Assembly: GCA_964571815.1 (NCBI GenBank)
Contig: CAZNDN010000002.1
Location: forward strand, 1-64,000
DNA: 64,000 nt
Source: CAZNDN01 sp964571815
GTDB taxonomy: Bacteria > Fibrobacterota > Chitinivibrionia > Chitinivibrionales > WJKA01
Reading direction: 5' to 3'
In this document: piece after piece, positions 31,807 through 40,354 of the stretch
Numbering within the stretch: position 1 is the stretch's first letter
Layout: the number at the start of each line of letters is the position of its first letter
Notes under the pieces: generated by a model
Database searches by the model: none
Told to the model about the DNA's origin: nothing
The model's input: the letters and a program-made list of their open reading frames with translations, nothing else
Program-made: the position numbers and the translations under genes

Positions 31807-32229
31807 CAGTGCCGTTCCAACGCTGGAAAGCATGGGCCGTACGGGAACCCTGAGAGGAAAGGCAAGACAAAATCGAGGCGAGCAACCCGCGTCTCAGCAT
31901 CGCTCTTCCGCCCGGGCCCACAGAACTCCCGCAATTTCGCAACAAAATAGGTCATGACGACTAAGCAGGCCAGGTTGTATTTGGCCCGGGATTGAATACT
32001 TCGGCGCTCGGAACAACGCCGGTCGATTCCACTGATGCAGCTCGCCCGGCGCAGGCGCGACAGGCTGAACACTGAGGCACCGTGATCCGGAGTGAGAAGA
32101 AAAGCCGTTTGCGGCTTTCCAGTCCCGCCTCTCCGGCCTCCATGCAGCCGCGACCCCAGAACGTCTATCCGTGAGTGTTATATTTTGTTTTTTGAGGAGG
32201 GTTCCATCCCTCTGTGCAAGGAGCACCTC
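31807..32229. other. Divergent intergenic region between the creatininase-like gene and folB
   Basis: About 420 bases without a credible gene. A short hairpin (AAAGCCG TTTG CGGCTTT, 32101-32118) lies here, with a T-rich tail on the minus strand, but there is no gene for it to end; it may be chance. The folB side holds an extended -10-like promoter (32176-32184). Confidence 0.5.
32176..32184 (+). promoter_or_regulatory. Extended -10 promoter of folB
   Basis: TGT followed by TATATT (32179-32184) gives an extended -10 element. There is no clear -35, as is common for extended -10 promoters. It lies about 45 nt upstream of the folB ATG. Confidence 0.45.
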
Positions 32230-32595
32230 ATGGCAGAACTCTCACCGGCCACGATTCGCATCAGCAACCTCAGGCTCCGTACGATAATCGGAGCCAATGA
32301 GTGGGAAAGAACCCGACAGCAGGACGTGATCCTCAACCTTGCGTTTCGTTTTGACGCCGCCGAGGCCGTCAGGAGCGATGCCGTTGAAGACACCCTCGAC
32401 TACAAAAAGATCAAGCACATGGTGATCGATACGGTCGAGAATTCAAGCTTCATGCTCCTGGAAAGGCTCTGCGCCGAAGTGCTTTCTGCCATGATGGCAA
32501 TGCCGCGCGTGACGGCGGCGACAGTCAAAATAGACAAACCGCACGCGTTGCGGTTTGCCGACTCGGTGTCGGTCGAGATGAGTGCGGAGCGCTGA
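32230..32595 (+). CDS. folB: Dihydroneopterin aldolase
   Basis: A 121-residue T-fold enzyme that converts dihydroneopterin to 6-hydroxymethyldihydropterin for folate. IRISNLRLRTIIGANEWER carries the pterin-binding start, DTLDYKKIKHMVIDTVENSSFMLLERLCAEV the catalytic region, and VKIDKPHALRFADSVSVEM the closing strand with the family Lys. AAGGAG precedes ATG 32230. The next gene is a second FolK, suggesting a dedicated folB-folK pair. Confidence 0.92.
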   Translation: MAELSPATIRISNLRLRTIIGANEWERTRQQDVILNLAFRFDAAEAVRSDAVEDTLDYKKIKHMVIDTVENSSFMLLERLCAEVLSAMMAMPRVTAATVKIDKPHALRFADSVSVEMSAER

Positions 32596-32597
32596 TT

Positions 32598-32990
32598 GTG
32601 AACCACGCAATCGTCGGCATCGGATCGAATGTCAACCCCGCCGAGCACGTGCGACGCGCCCGGGCAAAGCTCTCTTCACACTACCGGGTACTCGGTGAGT
32701 CTTCGTTCGTGACGACCGAGTCCGTTGGGCCCGCGGGGAAGGAGCCGTTTCTCAATGGGGCGGTGTGGCTGGAAACCCCCCTTACGCTGGAAAAACTGAA
32801 AGAAGAACTGAAAGCGCTGGAAGTTGGTCTTGGAAGGCCGGCGGGGCATGACAAATGGGCACCGCGAACGATCGATCTGGACATCGTTGTGTGGAACGAT
32901 ACGGTCGTTGACCACGACTATTACTCGCGGGAGTTCCTCCGGCGAAGCGTGGAGGAACTCAAGGGAAGAAAAGTAATCGACCTCACGTGA
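32598..32990 (+). CDS. Second FolK-like pyrophosphokinase, short form
   Basis: A 130-residue FolK homolog: AIVGIGSNVNPAEHVRRAR, EPFLNGAVWLETPLTLEKLKEELKALEVGLGR and PRTIDLDIVVWNDTVV match FolK, including the DLDI metal site. It is about 35 residues shorter than the FolK at 27754-28251; the final PHP..R..L block is replaced by HDYYSREFLRRSVEEL. It starts with GTG two bases after folB. It may be a paralog for a different pterin, for example tetrahydromonapterin-like compounds, or a redundant copy; this is inference. Confidence 0.85.
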   Translation: MNHAIVGIGSNVNPAEHVRRARAKLSSHYRVLGESSFVTTESVGPAGKEPFLNGAVWLETPLTLEKLKEELKALEVGLGRPAGHDKWAPRTIDLDIVVWNDTVVDHDYYSREFLRRSVEELKGRKVIDLT

Positions 32991-33012
32991 TAGAACCGGA
33001 GCTGTAACCGTC

Positions 33013-33762
33013 ATGACAGGGAAAAGGTCAATCAAACACACATTCGTGCTTCTTGTTGCGCTTGTATGGCAAGGCAACGCCTTTGATCACGATTATACGC
33101 AGTATGCACAACTTCTCCGGAAGTATGTCTGCGACGGCGGCGTGGCATACGGGCCGATGAAAGGCGACACACTGGTGGATCAAATCAGGGAGCGGTTTTC
33201 ATCGGTGGAATCGGCTGAATACGAATCGTTCTCGAAACCACGCAAATTGGCCTACCTTATCAACCTCTACAATTTCTACACGATCGCCCTGATCCTGGAG
33301 AACTATCCTCTGGAGACGGGTATTCGGGATATCGGGAGCCCCTGGAAGCTCACATTTGTGCCCTTCAAGGGCAAGGAAGTCTCCCTCGATCACATTGAGC
33401 ACAAGCTCATCCGCGCCCGATTCGACGAGCCTCGAATTCACTTCGCCCTGGTCTGTGCCGCCGGAGGCTGTCCAGCCCTCGCCGATGAGCCCTTCACCGC
33501 CGATGCGTTGGACCGGCAGTTGACTGCCGCGGGGAAAAAGTTCCTGAAAACTCCTTCGAAAAACCGTATCGAAGACGGGGAAATGAAACTGTCGAAGATC
33601 TTCAAATGGTACGGCAAGGATTTTGCGGGCGTCTACGGCGGATACGAGAACTACATTATCGATTTGCTCGGACTCGAAGGAAAATGGACCGTATCGTTCA
33701 TGGAGTACGATTGGCGCCTGAATGAAGTGCGGGAGTGCGTCGGGGACAACGCCGGCGAGTAG
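33013..33762 (+). CDS. Exported DUF547 protein
   Basis: A 249-residue protein with a short signal peptide (ending LVALVWQGNAFDHD) and a DUF547 domain: YAQLLRKYVCDGGVAYGPMK, KLAYLINLYNFYTIALILEN, DIEHKL-like DHIEHKLIRARFDEPRIHFALVCAAGGCPAL. The domain resembles a papain-like or related hydrolase fold but its reaction is not established. The conserved Cys in CAAGGCP is present. DUF547 genes often lie beside TIGR04282 glycosyltransferases, as here. Its job is likely periplasmic. Confidence 0.85.
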   Translation: MTGKRSIKHTFVLLVALVWQGNAFDHDYTQYAQLLRKYVCDGGVAYGPMKGDTLVDQIRERFSSVESAEYESFSKPRKLAYLINLYNFYTIALILENYPLETGIRDIGSPWKLTFVPFKGKEVSLDHIEHKLIRARFDEPRIHFALVCAAGGCPALADEPFTADALDRQLTAAGKKFLKTPSKNRIEDGEMKLSKIFKWYGKDFAGVYGGYENYIIDLLGLEGKWTVSFMEYDWRLNEVRECVGDNAGE

Positions 33763-33821
33763 CCCGGGAGACGTCGACCCCGCCGGCCGACGCAGATTCT
33801 GAGTGACGCCGGGAGCGGACC

Positions 33822-34439
33822 ATGCAAATTCCCGATCGACACGCACTGCTGGTTTTCGCCAAGGTCCCCGAGTTGGGGATCGCGAAGTCAAGAATTGCCG
33901 CGAAGACGGGAAAGGGCACGGCCGAGCGGATTTACAGCGAACTTCTCAAAGCAACCGCCGCCATTGCGGAACCTTTTGAGTACCATGTGGCATACGCGGG
34001 AGCGCCTGAACCGCGATCGCTTCGCGGGTATTTCACCAACGCCCGGAGTTTTTTCATCCAGCGCGGCCGTTCGCTGGGCGACCGACTGCGAAACGCATTT
34101 CTTCATCTCTTCGCAAGGGGTTCTACTTCGATTTGCGCGCTGGGATGCGACTGCCCGTTCGTCACCGGCGAAGACATCGTGGAGGGCCTGCGGCGGCTTT
34201 CGGATGGGACTCACACCGTGATCGGCCCGGCCCGCGACGGCGGGTACTATCTGGTAGGCTGCCGGCCGGATGCTCTGGACATCTTCTCGGTAAAGAGCTG
34301 GGGTACCCCCCGGCTCACGGCCGAAACGCTTTCGGTCATATACAAGAAGAACTACTCCTGCCGTTTCCTGCCGACCCGGCGTGATATCGATACCATCGAG
34401 GACTACCGCGCATGGCGGGGAGAAGGCGCCGGTGCGTAG
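33822..34439 (+). CDS. TIGR04282-family glycosyltransferase-like protein
   Basis: A 205-residue GT-A fold protein: LLVFAKVPELGIAKSRIAAKTGKGTAERIY, split here as LLVFAKVPELGIAKSRIA plus KTGKGTAERIY, is diagnostic for TIGR04282/DUF2064, and GCDCPFVTGEDI and GPARDGGYYLVGCR are nucleotide-sugar binding-type segments. Members have been linked to arsenosugar biosynthesis, where they would add a glycosyl unit, but most lack arsenic genes nearby, including this one. It is 60 nt after the DUF547 gene. The substrate is unknown. Confidence 0.85.
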   Translation: MQIPDRHALLVFAKVPELGIAKSRIAAKTGKGTAERIYSELLKATAAIAEPFEYHVAYAGAPEPRSLRGYFTNARSFFIQRGRSLGDRLRNAFLHLFARGSTSICALGCDCPFVTGEDIVEGLRRLSDGTHTVIGPARDGGYYLVGCRPDALDIFSVKSWGTPRLTAETLSVIYKKNYSCRFLPTRRDIDTIEDYRAWRGEGAGA

Positions 34440-34583
34440 GTTGACACCGGCCATCCCCGGTGTGCTGCGCGGGCTTCATTGTTTCGGAATGCGTCCGCCG
34501 CGTTCTCGCGGCTTTTCGTATCTTGTATTGGCGAACCCGAAAGAGTGCCCCACACAATTTAACCAGATCGGAAGGAATGACTT

Positions 34584-34934
34584 ATGAGCCGACCGTCCGG
34601 ACCCATAGGTGAAGCATTTGCCCCCGCCACCTTCGTCGATTACGCGACGGGATCGGTCGTGAGCAAGACAATCCTCGACAAGAGCGCAGGGCAGCTTACC
34701 CTTTTCTCTTTTGACCGTGGACAAGGTCTCACCGAGCACACATCGCCCTACGATGCGGTAGTGGAGGTGGTCGACGGCAAGGCGGAAATAACGGTCGGAG
34801 GAGCGCTTCACCATGTCGAGGCAGGGGAGATGATAATCATGCCGGCACACGTGCCCCACTCTTTGCATGCCGGGGAGCGGTTTAAGATGCTGTTGATCAT
34901 GATTCGCGAGAAAGTCGACAAAGGTGTGGACTGA
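34584..34934 (+). CDS. Cupin-domain protein
   Basis: A 116-residue single cupin. GQGLTEHTSPYDAVVEVVDG is cupin motif 1 (metal His/Glu positions in EHTSPYDAVVE) and EAGEMIIMPAHVPHSL is motif 2 (H in PAHVPHSL). Such small cupins bind a metal and often act as stress or sugar-binding proteins or as quercetinase-like enzymes. GGAAGGA lies 7 nt before ATG. Upstream bases contain no promoter that I can call. Function is not predicted further. Confidence 0.85.
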   Translation: MSRPSGPIGEAFAPATFVDYATGSVVSKTILDKSAGQLTLFSFDRGQGLTEHTSPYDAVVEVVDGKAEITVGGALHHVEAGEMIIMPAHVPHSLHAGERFKMLLIMIREKVDKGVD

Positions 34935-34964
34935 CAAACATCTGCCTCCAGGGGGAAACCGATC

Positions 34965-35801
34965 ATGGAGTTTTCCAATGTAATTCCGGCATTCACCTTG
35001 ACACTCATTGCGGGTCTCTGTACCGGCGTAGGAAGTGCCCTGGCATTCTTCGCGCGGCGCACCAATACGCGGTTCCTTTGTGTTTCGCTCGGTTTCTCCG
35101 CCGGTGTCATGCTTTACGTGTCGTTGATCGAGATATTTGCCAAGGCCCGTGATTCACTGTCTGAAGTGCTCGGCCCGCGGGGCGGATACTGGGCCACCAC
35201 CGGCGCCTTCTTTTCAGGCATGCTTTTCATCGCGATCATTGACCGCCTGGTCCCTTCGTACGAAAACCCTCACGAGTCGCACGGGGTGGAAGAGTTGGCG
35301 GACAAGCAGCCGGAGGGGAAAATGCCTGCCCGGGCGTCCGCCCACGACCCCAGGCTGCTGCGCATGGGCCTGATGTCGGCCCTGGCTATCGGGATCCACA
35401 ACTTTCCCGAAGGTCTTGCTACGTTTACGGCGGCCCTCAAAGACCCCTCGCTGGGTTTGGCCATAGCGGTTGCGATTGCAATTCACAATATCCCCGAAGG
35501 CATCGCGGTGTCGGTTCCGGTTTACTATGCCACCGGCAGTCGCCGGCGGGCGTTCTTCTACTCCTTCCTATCCGGAATCTCCGAGCCCCTGGGAGCGCTG
35601 CTGGGATACCTGGTGCTTATCCGGTTTTTCAGCGATACCACCTTCGGCATTCTCTTCGCCGCGGTGGGTGGAATTATGGTGTATATTTCTCTTGACGAGC
35701 TTCTTCCCACGGCGGAAAAATACGGGGAACACCATCTGTCAATCTACGGCCTTGTCGCGGGCATGGCCGTCATGGCTCTCAGCCTTCTCTTGTTCGTATG
35801 A
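34965..35801 (+). CDS. zupT: ZIP-family zinc transporter
   Basis: A 278-residue inner-membrane transporter with eight predicted helices. The metal-binding helices carry AIGIHNFPEGLATF and AIAIHNIPEGIAVS (HNxPEG), the hallmark of ZupT. A His-rich cytoplasmic loop (PHESHGVEEL) lies between helices 3 and 4. It imports Zn2+ and other divalent metals, probably iron or manganese as well. It ends 4 nt inside the start of the redox fusion gene (35798), hinting at linked expression with the Fe-S proteins that follow. Confidence 0.93.
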   Translation: MEFSNVIPAFTLTLIAGLCTGVGSALAFFARRTNTRFLCVSLGFSAGVMLYVSLIEIFAKARDSLSEVLGPRGGYWATTGAFFSGMLFIAIIDRLVPSYENPHESHGVEELADKQPEGKMPARASAHDPRLLRMGLMSALAIGIHNFPEGLATFTAALKDPSLGLAIAVAIAIHNIPEGIAVSVPVYYATGSRRRAFFYSFLSGISEPLGALLGYLVLIRFFSDTTFGILFAAVGGIMVYISLDELLPTAEKYGEHHLSIYGLVAGMAVMALSLLLFV

Positions 35802-38209
35802 GACTACCCGGCCTCTACTTCGACTGGCTCCAGAAAGACAACCCGACGGGCACCGTCGACCGGCTTCCCCAGCTCCGGAACAAGTTCGAAACGTCGGTAC
35901 CGGGCATATACTGCACCGGGGACTTGACCGGCATACCGCTCATCAAGCTTGCGGCTGAATCGGGTTTCGAGTTGATGGAACGATTCAGGACCGACGAGGA
36001 GTTCCGGCGGAAACGCGAACAGAACCGGGACGCCGATGTCCTCGATATGGTGATTGTCGGCGCGGGGCCTTCCGGTATATCCGCGGCTATTCGTTCCGCG
36101 GAGCTGGGATACCGCATCGTGATCCTTGAGTCATCGCGGTTGTTCAACACGATCGAGAACTTCCCGGCCGGGAAACCAATCTACGTGACCCCGCCGAAGC
36201 CGCCGATGAAATCGGCGCTGCACTTCACGGAGGGGACCAGGGAGACGCTCCTTGAGCAGCTTCACGACGCCATTCGCCGGAAAGACCTTCCGGTGCGCCA
36301 GAACGAGATGGTCAAGACAATCGAGAAAAAGGACGGCACATTCACCGTAAAAACTGAACAGGGGGCTTATCGTGCACTCCGGGTTGTGCTGAGTATCGGC
36401 AAAACCGGCAACGCCCGGCGCCTGGGAGTCGAGGGCGAGGAACTGCCCAAGGTATTCACCCGCCTGATCGATCCGGGGGAGCATCACGACCAGGACATCC
36501 TGGTAGTCGGTGGCGGGGACAGCGCACTGGAGGCCGCGGTTGCACTGGCTAAAACCGACAACCGTGTCACACTCTCCTACCGCCGAAACACGCTTACGCG
36601 CCCGAAGGAGCAGAATGTCCGGGCATTCGAGAAACTGGCCCACGAGGGTAAGATAACATCCCTCCCGGGCAGCACGGTCAAGGAAGTCCGGGAACATGAT
36701 GTTGTCTTGCGAACCGCCGGAGGCGAGAAAACACTACCCAACGACACTGTCTTTGCCCTTATCGGAACCGAAATCCCGGTTCGGTTTTTCAAGCGCGCCG
36801 GTATTCGGCTCCAGGGGGAGAAAAGATTTGCGGACTGGAGCAAACTTGCCGCTTTGCTCCTTTTCTCCTGCGTACTCTACTTCGGCAAAAGCGCCCCGGT
36901 CACGAAGGTCTCTTCGGCCGGCCAATTCCTGACCATTCCCGCACGGCTGCTGAAAATGAACTGGGTGCCGGCCACCAAGGGCCTCCTCGCATGGATCAGT
37001 TTTATCCTCATGACACTTGCCGGCACGTACCTCGTCGGCCATGTGTCCCGAAACCGCTCACGCTATTTCGGCACTCCGTGGAATTCGTTCAAATACTCAT
37101 ATTTCGGGGCTATGTTCGCCCTGTTCGCTATCATCTATATCACCCACAATCTCGCCGGCTTTTCACCTTTGGGATATCATCCGGGCGTATGGTACACGGC
37201 CATGTATTCCCTCACTATCCTGGTTTTCGGACTTCGCCGCATGAAGGTCACCCCAACAGGTTACATACGTCGGCAGACATGGACCCTGATCGGCATTCAG
37301 ATGATTCCCCTTTTTATTCTTCCCATCTTCGTTTTCGAGCCGCTCGGAAGGGCCGGCCTGCTGCCGCAGTGGCTCAATGAGCAGGCGTTTCCCGGGGGCT
37401 CGTACTGGCGTTCATACGGATTCATTCTCGCCTGGCCCCTTTTCATCCATAATCTGGCCACAAACCAGCCGACCCTTTTCTGGGGGATCGTAGGCGTGGG
37501 CCAGGCATTTCTTCTGATCCCGCTTATGAACTACCTCTGGGGAAAAGGTGCGTATTGCGGATGGGTATGTTCGTGCGGTGCTCTGGCCGAAACGCTCGGG
37601 GACGAATACCGTACGGAGGCCTGGCACGGACCGGCCGCCAAACGCGCCGACAACGCCGGCCAGGTGGTGCTCTGGTTTGCGGCAATCGTAACGCTGGCGG
37701 TTCTGGTGGGAAAACCGGGCGGCGGCTTCGGCGTCAACCAGAAAGCTGTCTACGAAATAGTGGTCGACATTGTCTTCGCGGGCGTACTGGGGGTCGGCGT
37801 ATACTTCTTCCTTTCCGGCAGAGTCTGGTGCCGTTTTCTCTGCCCGCTTGCCGCCCTGATGCATATCTATACCCGGTTCAGCAAGTACCGTATCATGGCC
37901 GACAAGAAACGATGCATCTCGTGCGGAATCTGCACGAAAGTCTGCCACATGGGTATCGATGTCATGGGCTACGCCAACAAGGGTATCCCCATGAACGATG
38001 TCGAGTGCGTACGGTGCAGCGCCTGCATCGTGAATTGCCCCATGCAGGTCTTGACTTTCGGTAATGTCGGCAAACCGGACCCGGATAACCGTGAACATAC
38101 CAGACGCTACATCCCGCTGACTTCGGGATGGCAAAGCGGACTGCCCGACAACGACATCGCGATACTCAAAACGGAGGAACGGGAAAAACACCCGGAGGTT
38201 GGACATTAA
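35798..38209 (+). CDS. Flavin/NAD(P) oxidoreductase fused to membrane and polyferredoxin domains
   Basis: An 803-residue fusion. Residues 1-80 resemble the C-terminal FAD-binding end of thioredoxin-reductase-like proteins (SVPGIYCTGDLTGIPLIKLAAESG, in two parts: SVPGIYCTGDLTGIPL and IKLAAESG), here at the N-terminus, so the flavin domain looks permuted. IVGAGPSGISAAI (about 85-97) binds FAD, and VVGGGDSALEAAVAL (about 233) binds NAD(P). No redox CxxC is present. Residues 345-680 hold about nine membrane helices. CGWVCSCGA (about 587) and CRFLCPLAAL (about 677) match NapH/NosR-type membranes, and CISCGICTKVCH plus CVRCSACIVNCP (about 706-750) bind two 4Fe-4S clusters. It could move electrons from NAD(P)H across the membrane. 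Confidence 0.85.
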   Translation: MRLPGLYFDWLQKDNPTGTVDRLPQLRNKFETSVPGIYCTGDLTGIPLIKLAAESGFELMERFRTDEEFRRKREQNRDADVLDMVIVGAGPSGISAAIRSAELGYRIVILESSRLFNTIENFPAGKPIYVTPPKPPMKSALHFTEGTRETLLEQLHDAIRRKDLPVRQNEMVKTIEKKDGTFTVKTEQGAYRALRVVLSIGKTGNARRLGVEGEELPKVFTRLIDPGEHHDQDILVVGGGDSALEAAVALAKTDNRVTLSYRRNTLTRPKEQNVRAFEKLAHEGKITSLPGSTVKEVREHDVVLRTAGGEKTLPNDTVFALIGTEIPVRFFKRAGIRLQGEKRFADWSKLAALLLFSCVLYFGKSAPVTKVSSAGQFLTIPARLLKMNWVPATKGLLAWISFILMTLAGTYLVGHVSRNRSRYFGTPWNSFKYSYFGAMFALFAIIYITHNLAGFSPLGYHPGVWYTAMYSLTILVFGLRRMKVTPTGYIRRQTWTLIGIQMIPLFILPIFVFEPLGRAGLLPQWLNEQAFPGGSYWRSYGFILAWPLFIHNLATNQPTLFWGIVGVGQAFLLIPLMNYLWGKGAYCGWVCSCGALAETLGDEYRTEAWHGPAAKRADNAGQVVLWFAAIVTLAVLVGKPGGGFGVNQKAVYEIVVDIVFAGVLGVGVYFFLSGRVWCRFLCPLAALMHIYTRFSKYRIMADKKRCISCGICTKVCHMGIDVMGYANKGIPMNDVECVRCSACIVNCPMQVLTFGNVGKPDPDNREHTRRYIPLTSGWQSGLPDNDIAILKTEEREKHPEVGH

Positions 38210-38342
38210 AAACGCCGCCGGACACGATTGCAGTCGCGTACGGAACGGCTTTTCGGCGACGTAACCGGCCTGGACCATAAATCCGAAAGAAGAGAACGGG
38301 GGCGACACGGCGGCCAATTACTCTTGCCGGAAGGAGAAAACC

Positions 38343-39461
38343 ATGATTTCTGTAGTCAACAGAAGACGTTTCACCAAAGTACTGGCGGCGATGAGTACCG
38401 GGATTGGTCTGAGAACTATGAACGCCGGCGCAGCGAAAAGAAGCTCTCGGGAAAACACCCGAAACTACAACCCCGCCATGGCGTACCGCGAACTGGGAGA
38501 TACCGGCATTCGGGTCTCCGTTTTCAGCCTCGGCACGGGCACGTGCAATCCCGAAGTGCTCAAGGAAGGTGTGAAGCTCGGGATCAACCTGATTCATACT
38601 TCCACGCAGTACGAAGGCGGAGAGACAATAAAAAAGCTGAGGGGCGTGCTTGAAGGTGGCGTGCGGGAAAAAGTCTACCTGGCCCTCAAAGACAATTTCG
38701 ACTCTCTTGAACAAGTGCTGAATGATCTGGGAATCGACTACGTTGACCTGATAATGTTCAATCGCCATGACCCCGCATCGCTCAAAGTCGACCTCCCCAC
38801 CATTGAAAAGAAGTTTCTGCGGTGGCGCGATGACGGGATGGTGGGCTGTGCCGGACTGACAACCCACGGGAGCATGGCCGAGTGTGTTGACCTGGCCGCC
38901 GCGGCCGGGTTCTTCTCGGTGGTGATGCCCAGCTACGGCCCCAAGCAGGTGGAGGATTTCGGACCACAGCGGAAAGTGCTCCGCTCGAAGAAAATGAGCA
39001 TCATCGCAATGAAGACCAGGGGTGAGTTGGAGGGGGGTGCGTACGAGAAGCAGATTCCCCGTGTCCTCGCCGACCCCGTCGTTTCGACCCTCCTGAAGGG
39101 AACGGGCTCAATCGAAAACCTGAAGAGATGGTCAACGGTCGCCGCCGAAGCGCGGACCGGAATGATTCCCCGCATTTTCGACACCGACAACAGATATGCT
39201 TACGGGTATGCAGGGTGCATGATGTGCGGGGAGTGCGGGAAAGCATGCCCGCGAAGAATCGACACCGCGGGAATCGTGCGCTGCACCCGCTACTACAATG
39301 ACGCGGAGCATTCCCCCGATCAGGCAGTTCGAACGTTCCGGGAAATCGGCGGAGCAACCGCCGTTGCATCGTGTTCCGACTGCGGAGCATGCGAGCGCGC
39401 TTGTCCGCAGCGAATCAATGTCAGAGGTGAGATGAAAAAGGCGGCGGCATTATGGGCCTGA
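38343..39461 (+). CDS. Tat-exported aldo-keto reductase with two 4Fe-4S clusters
   Basis: A 372-residue protein. The start MISVVNRRRFTKVLAAM is a twin-arginine signal, so it is probably exported folded. An aldo-keto reductase barrel follows (YRELGDTGIRVSVFSLGTG, QYEGGETI with the catalytic Tyr, FNRHDP with the His), although the Asp of the tetrad appears to be His (LIHTSTQY). The C-terminus holds CMMCGECGKACP (about residues 292-303) and CSDCGACERACP (about 343-354), each a 4Fe-4S site. GGAAGGAG precedes ATG. It likely accepts electrons from the upstream membrane fusion to reduce a periplasmic substrate; that flow is inference. Confidence 0.9.
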   Translation: MISVVNRRRFTKVLAAMSTGIGLRTMNAGAAKRSSRENTRNYNPAMAYRELGDTGIRVSVFSLGTGTCNPEVLKEGVKLGINLIHTSTQYEGGETIKKLRGVLEGGVREKVYLALKDNFDSLEQVLNDLGIDYVDLIMFNRHDPASLKVDLPTIEKKFLRWRDDGMVGCAGLTTHGSMAECVDLAAAAGFFSVVMPSYGPKQVEDFGPQRKVLRSKKMSIIAMKTRGELEGGAYEKQIPRVLADPVVSTLLKGTGSIENLKRWSTVAAEARTGMIPRIFDTDNRYAYGYAGCMMCGECGKACPRRIDTAGIVRCTRYYNDAEHSPDQAVRTFREIGGATAVASCSDCGACERACPQRINVRGEMKKAAALWA

Positions 39462-40342
39462 TACTGACTTCAACCATACTGGCAGCCGTTGTCCTGACCG
39501 CCCTGCCCTCGGGCACGGAGGATTCCTCTCCCGCACCGTCCGCACCGCCGGGGTTCTTCTCCAGGGGAACACCGGAAGTGTATGAAGGATACTCCCTGTA
39601 TGAATATATTAACGGCGGAGCCGACATCTTCTACCGGTTCGGATTCAAACGTTGTGTCTCCTATACATTCGCGGACACTACCGCCGGCGACGAGAGAGAA
39701 GTAGTCGTCGATGTGTACGACATGGGCGATCCGCTCAACGCTTTCGGCATTTTCCGACGCACGGCCGCTTCAGATACGATTCGCCGGGGTGTGGGCGTTG
39801 AGTATGTCACTTCTCCGCGGGGAATCACCTTCTGGAAGTCTTTTTTCTATGTTCAGGTGACCGACAAGTCGGCCTCATCGCTTTCGACGAAGGTGCTGCA
39901 TGAGGCTGCCGGCGGCCTCGCCGACGCAATCCCCGGCGACAGGGAGTTGCCGGCTGCTGTTTCCGCGTTGCCCGAAAAGGAACAAGAGCCGAATTCCGAG
40001 GGCTTCACCCCTCAGGACTTTCTCGGACGGGCATTCCTCAAGGATGTTGTCTGGGCACATTACCAGGTTGAAGAACACCTCTGTACCCTCTTCGTCATGG
40101 TCCCCGGTTCACCGGAGATGGCCGACTCCCTGCTGGCAAAGATAAGTGAAGTGTTCGAGGTTCAGCCTTCGACGGACCTCACGAGAAGCAGAACGCCCGT
40201 AAGGATAGTCTCCGGTCCGAGACTGTCGGCGGGGACCGATGGAACCAGAATTGCCGGGGTACTTGGAGCAGCTTCGGCGAAAAGGAAAACCTCATTGATT
40301 TCCGCGGCGCTCAATGTCCGGAAAGGGCCTGTCCGGGATTGA
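39452..40342 (+). CDS. Secreted DUF6599-like protein of unknown function
   Basis: A 296-residue protein with an N-terminal signal (ILTSTILAAVVLTALPSG) and YEGYSLYEYINGGADIFYRFGF and VDVYDMGDPLNAFGIFRR, which I associate with the DUF6599 family; that label is from memory and not certain. No catalytic motif is recognised. Its ATG overlaps the end of the aldo-keto reductase gene by 10 nt, so it is translationally coupled and should work in the same periplasmic process. It ends convergently with mscS, 12 nt away. Confidence 0.6.
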   Translation: MGLILTSTILAAVVLTALPSGTEDSSPAPSAPPGFFSRGTPEVYEGYSLYEYINGGADIFYRFGFKRCVSYTFADTTAGDEREVVVDVYDMGDPLNAFGIFRRTAASDTIRRGVGVEYVTSPRGITFWKSFFYVQVTDKSASSLSTKVLHEAAGGLADAIPGDRELPAAVSALPEKEQEPNSEGFTPQDFLGRAFLKDVVWAHYQVEEHLCTLFVMVPGSPEMADSLLAKISEVFEVQPSTDLTRSRTPVRIVSGPRLSAGTDGTRIAGVLGAASAKRKTSLISAALNVRKGPVRD

Positions 40343-40354
40343 ACGCCACCGTTC

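Noticed and set aside
32098..32118. Small hairpin with a T-rich tail as an independent terminator or ncRNA end
   Set aside because: It lies between divergent genes with no promoter or gene leading into it; kept only as a note in the intergenic entry.
37412..38317. 301-residue frame antisense to the redox fusion
   Set aside because: The plus strand holds clear 4Fe-4S and membrane motifs here.
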